From Geomonas edaphica (GTDB lineage: Bacteria > Desulfobacterota > Desulfuromonadia > Geobacterales > Geobacteraceae): a stretch of 64,000 bases of DNA. Within the stretch, counting starts at the first letter, position 1. Each line of letters starts with the position of its first letter. Position numbers and translations under genes: made by a program. Shown here in pieces: positions 33,729-42,795 of this stretch. Location of the stretch: the NCBI RefSeq assembly GCF_004917075.1, contig NZ_SSYB01000001.1, positions 665,096-729,095 on the forward strand, written 5' to 3'. The notes below the pieces were generated by a model. It was not told the origin of the DNA and ran no database searches. It worked only from the letters and a program-made list of their open reading frames with translations.

Positions 33729-34008
33729 AAGTTGCGCTATTTCTGCGCGAATAGTGTTGTTTTGCAGGGAATTAGCTTATTTGGCCGTGAATAGTGTTAT
33801 TTTCTCCGGAATAAGCTTATTTCACCGGGAATAGCGTTATCTCGTTCGGAATAAGCTTATTTCGCGCGAGAATAGTGTTATTTCGTTTTGAATAAGCTTA
33901 TTTTCTGCAAAATAGTGCTATTCCGTTCAAAATAAGCTTATTCTCTCTCGAATAGCGTTATATCCTACGGAATAAGCTTATTTTGCCTGGAATAGTGTTA
34001 TTTCGATG
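33729..34008. repeat. 20-bp-periodic array of alternating palindromic cores
   Basis: Fourteen units start at 33729 (degenerate), 33749, 33769 and so on, every 20 bases to 33849; one step is 21 bases (33849 to 33870); then every 20 bases to 33990. Cores alternate between GAATAAGCTTATT, a 12-base perfect palindrome inside it, and GAATAGTGTTATT or GAATAGCGTTAT. Variable six- to seven-base spacers such as TCACCG, TCGTTC and TCTGCA separate them. Stops occur in frame, so it is not coding. It lies between the exonuclease gene and the htpG promoter. Confidence 0.9.
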
Positions 34009-34078
34009 ACGTCTCCATGCGTGGCCGCAGTGAGACGATGGCAGAGTGATGGGCACGCATGTTTTTTCCTCCCTCCCC

Positions 34079-34108
34079 CTTGAAATCAGAAGCAGCAATG
34101 CTTATGTT
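34079..34108 (+). promoter_or_regulatory. Possible heat-shock (sigma-32-like) promoter of htpG
   Basis: CTTGAAA (34079-34085), then 15 bases, then CTTATGTT (34101-34108), 42 bases before the start codon. The -35 box is a good RpoH match; the -10 box is weak compared with CCCCATnT. Supported mainly by the known heat control of htpG. Confidence 0.4.
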
Positions 34109-34149
34109 CCGTCGAGCACCCACTCAAGCACAAAGGAGACCACGAAGAC

Positions 34150-36084
34150 ATGGCCAAAACCGTCAAGAAGTTCGAGACCGAGGTCCAGCAGCTTTTGGAC
34201 CTGGTGATCCACTCCCTCTACTCCAACAAGGAAATCTTCTTAAGGGAGCTCATCTCTAACGCATCTGACGCCATTGACAAGATAAAGTTCGAGTCCCACT
34301 CCAACATGGAACTGCTGGAGGGGAACACCGACTGGAAGATCAAGCTGCATGCGGACAAGGAAGCGGGAACCATCACCATCACCGACAACGGCATCGGCAT
34401 GAGCATGGACGAGGTGGCCGACAACATCGGCACCATCGCCAAGTCCGGCACCAAGAGCTTCGTGGCCGCCCTCAAGGAAAAGAACCTTTCCGAGAACCCG
34501 GAACTGATCGGCCAGTTCGGCGTCGGCTTCTACGCCTCCTTCATGGTCGCGGACAAGGTGGAACTCACCACCCGGAAGGCGGGCGACAAGCAGTTCGGCT
34601 GCCGCTGGGAATCGGCCGGTGACGGCTCCTACTCCATCGAGGAGGTCGAGAAGGAGACGCGCGGTACCGAGATCGTGTTGCACCTGAAAGACGACATGAA
34701 GGAGTTTCTCGACGAGTGGAAGATCCGCTCCATCGTGAAGAAGTACTCCGACTACGTCCAGTACCCGGTCGTCATGGACGTGACCCGCTCCGAGCCGGTG
34801 AAGGACCAGGACGGCAACGTCATCGAGGGTGGCGGCAACATCGAGAAGACCGTCGAAGAGACCTTGAACTCCATGAAGGCGATCTGGACCCGCCCGAAGA
34901 GCGAGATCACCGAGGAGGAGTACGAGGAGTTCTACAAGCACATCTCCCACGACTACGACAAACCGCTCTCCACCATCCACTACTCGGCCGAAGGGGTGAG
35001 CGAGTTCAAGTCCATCGTCTACATCCCTTCGCACAAGCCCTACGATCTCTTCCTGCGCGACCATAAAAAGGGCGTGCACCTCTACGTTAAGCGCGTGTAC
35101 ATCACCGACAACTGCGAGGCGCTTCTCCCCGACTACCTCCGTTTCGTCAAGGGTGTGGTTGATTCGGCAGACCTGCCGCTGAACGTCTCCCGCGAGATCC
35201 TGCAGGAGGATGTGCAGATCAAGCGCATCCAGAAGTCGCTCGTCGGCAAGATCCTCTCCACCCTCTCCGAGATGAAGGAAAAGAACATCGACGATTACCT
35301 GAAGTTCTATGGCGAGTTCGGGCCGGTGCTGAAGGAAGGGATCCACTTCGACTTCGCCAACAAGGAGAAGCTGCAGGACCTCCTCCTCTTCGAGAGCTCC
35401 AAGACCGAGAAAGGGAAGTTCACGTCGCTCAAGGAATACGTCGAGCGCATGCCCGAAGGACAGAAGGAGATCTACTTCATCACCGGCATGTCCCGCGAGT
35501 CGGTTGAGAACTCCCCCTACATGGAGGCCCTGCGCAAGAAGGACTACGAGGTCCTCTACATGACCGATCCAGTCGATGAGTGGGTGGTGCAGGCGATCAA
35601 CGAGTACCAGGAAAAGCACCTGAAGGCGATCGACAGGGGCGACCTCGAGCTGGACAGCGAGGAGGAAAAGAAGGAGAAGGAAGCGAAGAAGGAGGAGGCA
35701 AAGAAGGAGTTCGGCGGCATCCTCGACTTCATCCAGGAAACGCTCAAGGACAGGGTGAAGGAGGTGCGTCTCTCCTCCCGCCTCACCGAGAGCGCCTGCT
35801 GCCTCGTGGCGGACGAGATGGGGCTGAACGCCAACATGGAGAAGATCCTGAAGGCGATGAACCAAGAGGTGCCGGAAGGGAAAAGGATCCTCGAGCTCAA
35901 CCCCGAGCACCAGATCATGCAGGTGATGACCGCCATGTACGAGAAGGACAAGTCGAACCCGAAACTCGCCGACTACAGCGAGCTCCTCTTCGACCAGGCC
36001 CTTCTGACCGAAGGCTCCCCGATCAAGGACCCGCTCCGTTTCACGAGGCTCGTGAGCGAGCTCATGGTGGTCGGCGGCAAGTAG
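34150..36084 (+). CDS. htpG: Hsp90-family chaperone HtpG
   Basis: 644 residues, full length. AAAGGAG lies 11 bases before the ATG. The GHKL ATPase domain shows [15 protein letters not shown] (about 35-49), [13 protein letters not shown] and [16 protein letters not shown]. The middle domain carries the catalytic Arg region [16 protein letters not shown]. The linker is lysine/glutamate-rich, [17 protein letters not shown] (about 501-517), longer than in E. coli. The C-terminal dimerisation domain includes [16 protein letters not shown]. It is an ATP-driven cytoplasmic protein-folding factor, transcribed alone. Confidence 0.97.
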   Translation: MAKTVKKFETEVQQLLDLVIHSLYSNKEIFLRELISNASDAIDKIKFESHSNMELLEGNTDWKIKLHADKEAGTITITDNGIGMSMDEVADNIGTIAKSGTKSFVAALKEKNLSENPELIGQFGVGFYASFMVADKVELTTRKAGDKQFGCRWESAGDGSYSIEEVEKETRGTEIVLHLKDDMKEFLDEWKIRSIVKKYSDYVQYPVVMDVTRSEPVKDQDGNVIEGGGNIEKTVEETLNSMKAIWTRPKSEITEEEYEEFYKHISHDYDKPLSTIHYSAEGVSEFKSIVYIPSHKPYDLFLRDHKKGVHLYVKRVYITDNCEALLPDYLRFVKGVVDSADLPLNVSREILQEDVQIKRIQKSLVGKILSTLSEMKEKNIDDYLKFYGEFGPVLKEGIHFDFANKEKLQDLLLFESSKTEKGKFTSLKEYVERMPEGQKEIYFITGMSRESVENSPYMEALRKKDYEVLYMTDPVDEWVVQAINEYQEKHLKAIDRGDLELDSEEEKKEKEAKKEEAKKEFGGILDFIQETLKDRVKEVRLSSRLTESACCLVADEMGLNANMEKILKAMNQEVPEGKRILELNPEHQIMQVMTAMYEKDKSNPKLADYSELLFDQALLTEGSPIKDPLRFTRLVSELMVVGGK

Positions 36085-36106
36085 CCGGACGGCTCCTTGT
36101 AAAACG

Positions 36107-36139
36107 AAAGCCGGGAGGATCGCATCCTCCCGGCTTTTT
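36107..36139. terminator. Bidirectional terminator after htpG
   Basis: AAAGCCGGGAGGAT and ATCCTCCCGGCTTT form a perfect stem with loop CGC, followed by a T-run; the A-rich left flank gives a T-run for minus-strand transcripts coming from the hybrid kinase. Confidence 0.85.
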
Positions 36140-36160
36140 GTTATTCAGGTAACAAGAAGC

Positions 36161-36220
36161 AAATCCCCCCCGTCCCCCCCCTTCGCAAAGGGGGGGGCGC
36201 GAGGTCACCTACGGCGCTTC
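36161..36220 (+). repeat. Dispersed G-run palindromic repeat, copy 3 (diverged tail)
   Basis: AAATCCCCCC, CTTCGCAAAG and a G-run match the family, but the tail is diverged: GGTCACCTACGGCGCTTCG instead of the GGGCTCATGCAGCGCTTC form. Confidence 0.7.
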
Positions 36221-36281
36221 GTGGACACACTTTTTCGCCTTTCCCTGAATTCCCGAATTACCTTTTTTGCCCTGCCGGAAT

Positions 36282-39200
36282 TTATTCCCCCAGCACTCCT
36301 CGCAGCGTCCTGCTCATCTCGTTCACCCGATACGGCTTTTGTATGAACCCCGAAGGCCCGGCACCTACGAACTTCATGGTGACCTCCTGCTCGTTGTAAC
36401 CGCTGGAGATGACCACCTTCACATCCGGCTGCAACTCCCGCAGAGCCCGGAAGGTCTGTTCCCCGTCCAGATGGGGCATGGTGAGGTCCAGGAGCACGCA
36501 GACGATCTCCTCTTTATGCCGGCGATAGACTTCAAGCGCCTCCTGCCCGTCGCAGGCAAGCAAAACGTCGAAGCCCATGGTCTCAAGCATGTCGCGCCCA
36601 AGCCCCCGGATGCTCTCCTCGTCGTCGGCGAGCAAGACGGTGCCGCTGCCCCGCCAGAGCGGACCCGGATCGGCAGCTTCGTGGTGATCGGCGTACCCCT
36701 CTACGCAAGGCAAAAGGAGGCGGAAGGTACTCCCCCTTCCCTTCTCGCTGTAGACCTTGATAGCCCCGTGGTGCGCTCTCACGATCCCTAGAACCGCTGC
36801 CATGCCGAGGCCGCGTCCCGTGAACTTGGTGGTGAAAAACGGGTCGAAGATCCGGGGTATCACCTCGCGCGCCATGCCGCAGCCGTTGTCGGAAACTTCG
36901 AGCACCACGTAGTCCCCTTCCGGGAGCCGGTCGTCGATCCAGGACTCGGATAGGTACGCACGGTCGCAGAAAAGGCGTTTGGTGCTGATGACGATCATGC
37001 CGTTGGCATCGCCCACCGCCTCGCTCGCGTTGAGCACGAGGTTGAGAACGACCTGCCGCAGTTGAGTCGCGTCGCCGCTTACCGGTGGGAGTCCCGGCGC
37101 AAAATCGTAGCGCAGTATCACCTTCTTCGAGATAGAGACCTCGAGCATCTGCCCCATCTCCTGCACAAGCCGGGTCATGTCGAGTTTCTCAATGACGAAT
37201 TTACCCCTACCAGAATAAGCCAGCATCTGCCGGGCGAGGTCTGCCGCACGGCTCGCGGCCTGTTCGATCTGGGCCAGGTTTTCGCTGGCGGGCGAATCGG
37301 GCGCCATCCGCATCAGCGCAAGGTCTGCGTTGCCTAGGATCACCATCAGGATGTTATTGAAGTCGTGGGCGATACCGCCTGCGAGCACCCCGAGGCTCTC
37401 AAGTTTTTGCACGTGGAGCATCTGTGATTCGATCAGGCGCTTCTCCTGTTCCAGGCGCTTGCGCTCCGTCATGTCGACGGCGATAAACATCAGGTGATGC
37501 TTCCCCTCAACATCGAAGCGCGAAAGGAAGCATTCTACTTGCAGCAGTTTTCCAAACGAGGAAGTCGTAGAGATCTCGATGCTCCTCGTCTGGCCGTCGG
37601 AGAGCACCAGCTCCGCGGCAGCGCGCATCCCGGCCTCCCATGACGGAACTTCGCGGAAATTTTGACTGAGCAGCTGTTGCACGGTCCCACCTGCGAGATC
37701 CGCCGCCGCCTGGTTCGCCTTGACGCAGGCGCCGCTTTCTCCCTCGTACACGAGAATGGCGGTAGGGGAAGAAGCGAGCAGCGATTCGAGCATGGCAAGA
37801 GCCCGGTCGCGCGCCTCCTCGATCATCTTTCTCTCGGTGATGTTGTCGTAGACCCCGAGTATGCCGGTCACCGTCCCGGTATCGTCGCACAAGGGAACCT
37901 TGGTCGTGTCCACCCACAGGTGCCGGCCGCTCGCCTGCAACTGCTGCTCTATGATGTGGTACTTGGGACGATTGCCCTCCATGACGGCGCGGTCGTCGCT
38001 TCGGTAGGCGTTGCTCTCCTCCCGCAGCCAGGGGAGGTCGTAATCGCTCTTGCCGGCGATCAGCTCGGGGTCGTCGAGCCCGGCCGCTTTTGCAAAGACG
38101 ATGTTGCACCCCTGGTAGATACTGTCGCGATCCTTCCAGAAGACGAACTGGGGGATGGTGTTGATGATCTGGGCAAGCATGTTGCGCCCGCGGCGCAGTT
38201 CCACCTCGGCGCGTTCCCGCACGGCAAGCTCGAGTTTCAGCTGTTCGTTGGTCAGCCGCTGCGCTTCGGTCCTCTCAGCGACCCTCACCTCGAGCTCTTC
38301 CCTCGCGCGGCGTTGTTCTTCCTCGGCCTGTTCCTGGCGCAGCAGACGGAGGTAGATTACGCGGGACATCGCGGAAGTGACCAACAGGAACAGCACAACA
38401 AGCGCCAGGATCTGCGCGAGTTCACGGTACCAACGCGCCAGGATCTCATCGGGAAGCAATGCGATGCTGATATACATGGGATAACGGCCGACCTTGCTGT
38501 AGGAAACGAGCCGCGGCGTACCGTCGTTGGTCCGCTCGGCATAGTAGGTATCAGTCGACATTCCCTTAGCGATGCGCTTCTGCATCTCGGAGGAAGCGGG
38601 CTTACGTCCGACGTCGGTGCTTACCGGAAGCTGCTGCGGATAGCGCAAGATCAAACCGAGAGACTCGTCCCGCAGCGTGATGCGCCCTCTCGCGCCGACG
38701 TCGATGGTCGAGAGCATGTTCCGTATCTTCTCCAGGGGAATGGCGCAGTAAACGACGCCTGCGAAAGCGCCGTTTGGGCCGGAAACCCTACGGGCGAGGA
38801 TAACCACCCATTTGCCGCTGATCAGCCCCAGTACCGGCTTGGAAATGACCAGCGCAGCCTGCGGGTTGTCGCGCAACTTGATGAAATAGTCGCGCTCCTG
38901 AACACTCTTGTTCGAACCGCGGTCGACTCCGGTGCCGTAGAGGATGTTCCCCTTGCCGTCGGCCATGCGTATGCTGTCCAGGGCCGGAACGCGGGTATGC
39001 TGCGCGATGATGAAGGCGTTCAGGGCATCCGTGGAAATCCCACCCTGACGATGTTGCCGTTCAGCTTCGTCCACCACGCTGAGAAGCGCGATGTCCGCGG
39101 CGTCGAAAACCCCGGAGATACTGTAGACGAGCGTCTGGGTGAGGTTGCGCCCCTGGGTGGCAGCGTTTCTCAGGTACTGGTCCCGGCTCTGGCGCAAGGT

Positions 39201-39311
39201 CACCGTCCCCAAAACGATGACGAAGAGGTTAACGGCAAGAACCAGTGCAATGGTACGCGCCATCAGCGTTGTCCCTGAAGTTTTAGTTGTTTCCGGCAGC
39301 GAACTGCGCAT
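36282..39311 (-). CDS. Membrane hybrid histidine kinase (Cache-PAS-PAS-HisKA-HATPase-REC)
   Basis: 1009 residues. Membrane helices at about 18-40 and 288-312 enclose a periplasmic double-Cache sensor of about 245 residues (VLDSIRMADGKGNILYG-like and RDYFIKLRDNP). A coiled coil and two PAS domains (about 375-500 and 505-625) precede HisKA with GGIAHDFNNILMVILGN (about 653-669). HATPase has NLVLNASEAVGDANG and DNGCGMA, and GRGLGMAAVLGIV. The receiver has LLADDEESIRG, VLLDLTMPHLDG and IQKPYRV. It probably binds a small molecule outside the membrane. Its cognate output protein is not evident; the MshEN-receiver gene upstream is a candidate. Confidence 0.92.
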   Translation of the reverse strand: MRSSLPETTKTSGTTLMARTIALVLAVNLFVIVLGTVTLRQSRDQYLRNAATQGRNLTQTLVYSISGVFDAADIALLSVVDEAERQHRQGGISTDALNAFIIAQHTRVPALDSIRMADGKGNILYGTGVDRGSNKSVQERDYFIKLRDNPQAALVISKPVLGLISGKWVVILARRVSGPNGAFAGVVYCAIPLEKIRNMLSTIDVGARGRITLRDESLGLILRYPQQLPVSTDVGRKPASSEMQKRIAKGMSTDTYYAERTNDGTPRLVSYSKVGRYPMYISIALLPDEILARWYRELAQILALVVLFLLVTSAMSRVIYLRLLRQEQAEEEQRRAREELEVRVAERTEAQRLTNEQLKLELAVRERAEVELRRGRNMLAQIINTIPQFVFWKDRDSIYQGCNIVFAKAAGLDDPELIAGKSDYDLPWLREESNAYRSDDRAVMEGNRPKYHIIEQQLQASGRHLWVDTTKVPLCDDTGTVTGILGVYDNITERKMIEEARDRALAMLESLLASSPTAILVYEGESGACVKANQAAADLAGGTVQQLLSQNFREVPSWEAGMRAAAELVLSDGQTRSIEISTTSSFGKLLQVECFLSRFDVEGKHHLMFIAVDMTERKRLEQEKRLIESQMLHVQKLESLGVLAGGIAHDFNNILMVILGNADLALMRMAPDSPASENLAQIEQAASRAADLARQMLAYSGRGKFVIEKLDMTRLVQEMGQMLEVSISKKVILRYDFAPGLPPVSGDATQLRQVVLNLVLNASEAVGDANGMIVISTKRLFCDRAYLSESWIDDRLPEGDYVVLEVSDNGCGMAREVIPRIFDPFFTTKFTGRGLGMAAVLGIVRAHHGAIKVYSEKGRGSTFRLLLPCVEGYADHHEAADPGPLWRGSGTVLLADDEESIRGLGRDMLETMGFDVLLACDGQEALEVYRRHKEEIVCVLLDLTMPHLDGEQTFRALRELQPDVKVVISSGYNEQEVTMKFVGAGPSGFIQKPYRVNEMSRTLRGVLGE

Positions 39312-39450
39312 ATCTAATCTCCAGCGGTCTGGACGTCAACTCCTGGACCGGCCGTACGATGCGCGCACGGCAGTGGTACTCACCGGTACCTTATCGGCGC
39401 AGCGCCATCATTTCATTAGTTGAATTGGAATATGAGGAAAGAGGAAGAGG

Positions 39451-39470
39451 CGGCCGTCGTAAAACGGCCG
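39451..39470. other. Small hairpin between the MshEN-receiver and hybrid kinase genes
   Basis: CGGCCGT and ACGGCCG pair across a six-base loop. There is no clear T-run on the minus strand, so termination is doubtful; the other bases of this 175-base gap show nothing recognisable. Confidence 0.3.
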
Positions 39471-39486
39471 TTCGGAAATGAACTGT

Positions 39487-40365
39487 TCAGGCGGTTTTCC
39501 CATAAAGGGCTTCCCTGCTCGCGAAGGCCCGCTTCACACGGGTGAGAAGTCCTATCTCCTTCACGGGTTTCAGTACGAAATCGAAGAAACCCTTTTCCAG
39601 GGCCTCCTTCTCCTCGTCGGGGGTCGCCGCGGCGGTCATGAGGATCACCGGCATGTAGCGGAACTCTGGGATATTGCGAATGGCGAAGAGGAACTCGTAC
39701 CCTCCAAGTTTGGGCATCACCTTGTCCGTAATGACCAGTTTGGGCTTCAGGGTGAAGATCTTGCTGAAGGCATCCATGCCGTCCAGGGCGGTTTCCACCT
39801 GGTACCCCTGGCGGGTCAGGATCTTCGCCACCATCTCGCGGGAGAGTTGATCGTCCTCGACAAGGAGGATGGTCTTGCTTGCGCCGCCACCTATGGTCTG
39901 CCCTAGGTAGTGCCGGGCGATGGCGCGGTTGATGTCAAGGCGGGTGGCGACGTAGAGCACCAGTTTCAGGTTATGCTGTGCCGAGATGCTCGCGAAAAGC
40001 TGGTCAGTGGTCGGGTCGGCTACGGCGAGCCCCAGCCTGCCGTCATCAAGCTTGAGCGGGAAGATGCAGTGTTTCACAGCCATGTCGATGGGGATGAGAC
40101 TAAGGACGTTGGCCTGGTAGCTGTACTTGGCAAAATCACCTATTTTTCTGACGTGGTACTGAATCGCCAGCGCCTCTGCCAACTCTTCGGGCGTCACGAG
40201 GCCGATCACCTCCAAAAGCTCGCCTAAACGAATGTTCTTACTCTTGGCGTGCGAGATGAGGCGGTCCACGGAGGCCCTGGTGAGGAGGCCGCGCTCGACG
40301 AAGATCTCCCCAAGAGGCTTGCGGATCGGCGTGGGGGCGGGGGTGGCTTTTACATCTGCGGTCAT
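39487..40365 (-). CDS. MshEN (type II secretion E N-terminal) domain fused to a receiver
   Basis: 292 residues; GGAG lies 9 bases before the ATG at 40365. Residues about 15-70 hold two tandem motifs of the MshEN type: LGEIFVERGLLTRASVDRL and RLGELLEVIGLVTPEELAEA, the second with the terminal ALAIQ. In MshE such pairs bind cyclic di-GMP. The rest of the N-terminal domain runs to about 160. A receiver follows with ILLVEDDQLSREM, LVITDKVMPKLGG (phospho-Asp) and LKPVKE. The ATPase of GspE/PilB is absent. It may integrate c-di-GMP with phosphorylation from a kinase; the first motif lacks the final Gln, so binding is uncertain. Confidence 0.8.
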   Translation of the reverse strand: MTADVKATPAPTPIRKPLGEIFVERGLLTRASVDRLISHAKSKNIRLGELLEVIGLVTPEELAEALAIQYHVRKIGDFAKYSYQANVLSLIPIDMAVKHCIFPLKLDDGRLGLAVADPTTDQLFASISAQHNLKLVLYVATRLDINRAIARHYLGQTIGGGASKTILLVEDDQLSREMVAKILTRQGYQVETALDGMDAFSKIFTLKPKLVITDKVMPKLGGYEFLFAIRNIPEFRYMPVILMTAAATPDEEKEALEKGFFDFVLKPVKEIGLLTRVKRAFASREALYGKTA

Positions 40366-40536
40366 GCTACTTCTCCTGCAGGACAAAAAAGGTATGAAAA
40401 CGACGCCCTGCCGCGGATGCCGAAGGACCAGCCGTCGCAAGGGACGGGGTGCGGCGGGCGCAGAGCGAGCCATGATAATGAGAAATCACCGGACGGGATG
40501 TCAATGTCTATATCGGCAGGTTCGCAAAAAAAATGA

Positions 40537-41184
40537 TCAGGAAATGATGAGGTTGTCGGCCAACTCGTTGCGATCGTAGGCCCTACGGGGAAAGTGACGA
40601 GAGAGCTCTGCTCCACAGGTGGCGACGACGCCGCAGACGGCCTCACCGCCTCGTCCGGCTCGCAGCCCCTGGGCGAGCTCTTCGGCGAGCTTCTTCCAGT
40701 AGCCGGGGGGTATCTTTTCGTTGATGCCGCGGTCTCCTACGATCCAGACCTTGCGCTCGAGAAGGGAGATGAAGATGAGGATCCCGGTTTCCTCCCGGGT
40801 TTTATAAAGCCCCTGCTGGTAGAAGGCGACCAGAGCGCGCTCCTGCACCGCCTCGGTCAGACGCCTGGGGCCGACGAAGGAAAGTTTTAGCTTCGGGAAA
40901 CGGCGCAGGAAGAAAAGTAGCGGCAGGTACAATAGGGCCACCAACGGTATGTAGGTCCAGATGGTGACGTGATGCCACAAGACGGCGACCACGACGCCGA
41001 AAAAACCGGCAAGCAGCAGGGCGCCGAGAGATTCCGCCTCTCGATAGCGGTCACTTTCCGAGACCACCATGGTGGCGATTTCACCGCTGGACGCAGCTTC
41101 GGCACGAACCACAGCCTGACGGATCGCCTCCTTTTCGGCGTCGCTGAAGTAATTGTGTGCAATCGACTTATGCGAAAGGTCCAT
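40537..41184 (-). CDS. TPM-domain membrane protein
   Basis: 215 residues. The ATG at 41184 overlaps the stop of the previous gene (TGATG), with GGGAG seven bases upstream. An N-terminal TPM (TLP18.3/Psb32/MOLO-1) half begins AVVRAEAASSGEIATMVV. Two membrane helices (about 55-100) follow, then the rest of the TPM fold with ETGILIFISLLERKVWIVGD. Its sequence suggests a cytoplasmic-membrane protein paired with the longer TPM protein encoded upstream. The family is often linked to LemA, as here, but the function is unknown. Confidence 0.8.
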   Translation of the reverse strand: MDLSHKSIAHNYFSDAEKEAIRQAVVRAEAASSGEIATMVVSESDRYREAESLGALLLAGFFGVVVAVLWHHVTIWTYIPLVALLYLPLLFFLRRFPKLKLSFVGPRRLTEAVQERALVAFYQQGLYKTREETGILIFISLLERKVWIVGDRGINEKIPPGYWKKLAEELAQGLRAGRGGEAVCGVVATCGAELSRHFPRRAYDRNELADNLIIS

Positions 41185-42062
41185 CACCAGTCTCCCGAAG
41201 CGCCGCCGCCACCGAAACTGCCGCCGCCACCAGAAAAGCCTCCCCCTCCCCCTCCCCCGCCGAAGCCGCCTCCTCCGAAACCACCCCCTCCGTACCCGCC
41301 GAAGAAAGGTGGTCCACCCATGAAGCCACCTCCTCCACCTGAGGAGAAGAGAAAGGCGATGAATAGGCCGGCGAGAAAACCTACCACGGCAAGTATGCCT
41401 AGAAGCAGCATCGAGAGCCCGGAGAAGGATATGAAAGCCGCGATGGGAAGCCCGATGGCACCGGCCACACCGCCGAGAACGCGGGAGATGCCGCCCAGGA
41501 ACACGGAGGCGACCAGCACGAAGAGGAGCAGGGTGAGGATGGGGGGGGCGCCCTTTTTGCCGTGACGCAGATCGGTCGGTTCCGCCTTGTATTCGCCGCG
41601 GACCGTGGCCATGATGGCGGCGACACCTCGGGCAATGCCGACGTCGAAGTTCCCCTGTTTGAAGGCGGGGGAGATCTCGTTGCGGATGATACGCCCGGAC
41701 ATCAGGTCGGTCAGCTTCCCTTCGAGGCCGCGCCCCACCTCGATCCTGATCTTGCGATCGTTCTTCACCACCAGCAGCAGCGCGCCGTTATCCTTTCCCT
41801 TCTGGCCGATCTGCCACTTTTCCACGACTTTTATCGAGTACTGCTCAACCACCTCCCCTTCCAGGCTCGGAATGGTGAGGACCACGATCTGGGTGGAGTC
41901 GCTCTTCTCGAAGGCGGTGAGCTCGTCCTCGAGTTCACGTGCCGCCTGAGGAGAGAGCATCGAGGCGTAGTCGTTCACGTGCCCGCGCAAGGGTGGCACC
42001 TCGGCGGCCCAAGAGCCACCAGCCACCAGAAGCGCTATCAAAAGGAAGAGCAGTTTCTTCAT
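41184..42062 (-). CDS. Exported TPM-domain protein with Gly-rich C-terminus (YgcG-like)
   Basis: 292 residues. A signal peptide of about 19 residues (KKLLFLLIALLVAGGSWAA) precedes a TPM domain (about 25-145) with VNDYASMLSPQAARELE and IEVGRGLEGKLTD. Two or more membrane helices (about 172-240) follow. The tail of about 50 residues is almost only Gly, Phe and Ser and ends SFGGGGASGDW, a pattern typical of YgcG. It is the middle gene of a lemA-TPM-TPM unit. Confidence 0.85.
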   Translation of the reverse strand: MKKLLFLLIALLVAGGSWAAEVPPLRGHVNDYASMLSPQAARELEDELTAFEKSDSTQIVVLTIPSLEGEVVEQYSIKVVEKWQIGQKGKDNGALLLVVKNDRKIRIEVGRGLEGKLTDLMSGRIIRNEISPAFKQGNFDVGIARGVAAIMATVRGEYKAEPTDLRHGKKGAPPILTLLLFVLVASVFLGGISRVLGGVAGAIGLPIAAFISFSGLSMLLLGILAVVGFLAGLFIAFLFSSGGGGGFMGGPPFFGGYGGGGFGGGGFGGGGGGGGFSGGGGSFGGGGASGDW

Positions 42063-42113
42063 GAACTCTCACACCTCGCTCTCAACCTGCTGCTTTTCGA
42101 GTAACCGATAAGG

Positions 42114-42698
42114 TTAGAACTTGACCTTCGGCGCCACCTTCGCTCCCTCTTCAGCCTTGAAGGGCTCCTTGCGCTGCAGGTGCAGCATAACGGAATTGGT
42201 GAGCGAATTCGGGAAGGTGCGGATCGAGGTGTTGAAGTCCTGAACCACCTGGTTGTAACGCACGCGCGCTACGTTGATGCGGTTCTCGGTCCCTTCCAGT
42301 TGGTTCTGCAGGTCCATGAAGTTCTGGTTAGCCTTGAGCTCAGGGTAACGCTCGACGACAACCATCAGGCGCGAAAGGGCGCCGGAGAGCTGGGATTGCG
42401 CCTGCTGGAAGTTCTGCAACGCCTTGGGGTCGTTGATGGCGTCCTTGGTGACCTGCATCGAGCCCACCTTGGCACGCGCCTCGGTGACCGCCTTCAGCGT
42501 GTCCGCCTCATGTTTCGCATACCCTTTTACCACCTCGACCAGGTTGGGCACTAGGTCGGCACGGCGCTGGTAGGAAGCCTCTACGTCACCCCAGGCTGCG
42601 AATACCGCCTCTTCCTTGGCCTGCATGGTGTTATAGCCGCATCCGGAAAGGGATGCGATGGTCAAAAGCGCCACGAACATCAGGATCAAACGTCTCAT
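42114..42698 (-). CDS. lemA: LemA-family lipoprotein
   Basis: 194 residues; GAGGT precedes the ATG at 42698. The N-terminus is a lipoprotein signal with [10 protein letters not shown], Cys at about residue 20. The LemA core follows: [20 protein letters not shown], then [16 protein letters not shown], and [20 protein letters not shown], a coiled helical rod. LemA proteins are membrane-associated with unknown function and commonly precede TPM-domain genes, as here. Confidence 0.9.
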   Translation of the reverse strand: MRRLILMFVALLTIASLSGCGYNTMQAKEEAVFAAWGDVEASYQRRADLVPNLVEVVKGYAKHEADTLKAVTEARAKVGSMQVTKDAINDPKALQNFQQAQSQLSGALSRLMVVVERYPELKANQNFMDLQNQLEGTENRINVARVRYNQVVQDFNTSIRTFPNSLTNSVMLHLQRKEPFKAEEGAKVAPKVKF

Positions 42699-42795
42699 AG
42701 TCTCAACCTCCTTGAACAGCATGTGCACAATAATAATCATGAGAAGGACTAATGTCACCCTCTAAGCCGAAAAAAACAAGGAATATCAGCGGGCC

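Noticed and set aside
30613..34008. The two arrays as CRISPR
   Set aside because: The units are only 20-21 bp with 6-13-base spacers and two alternating cores, and no cas genes occur.
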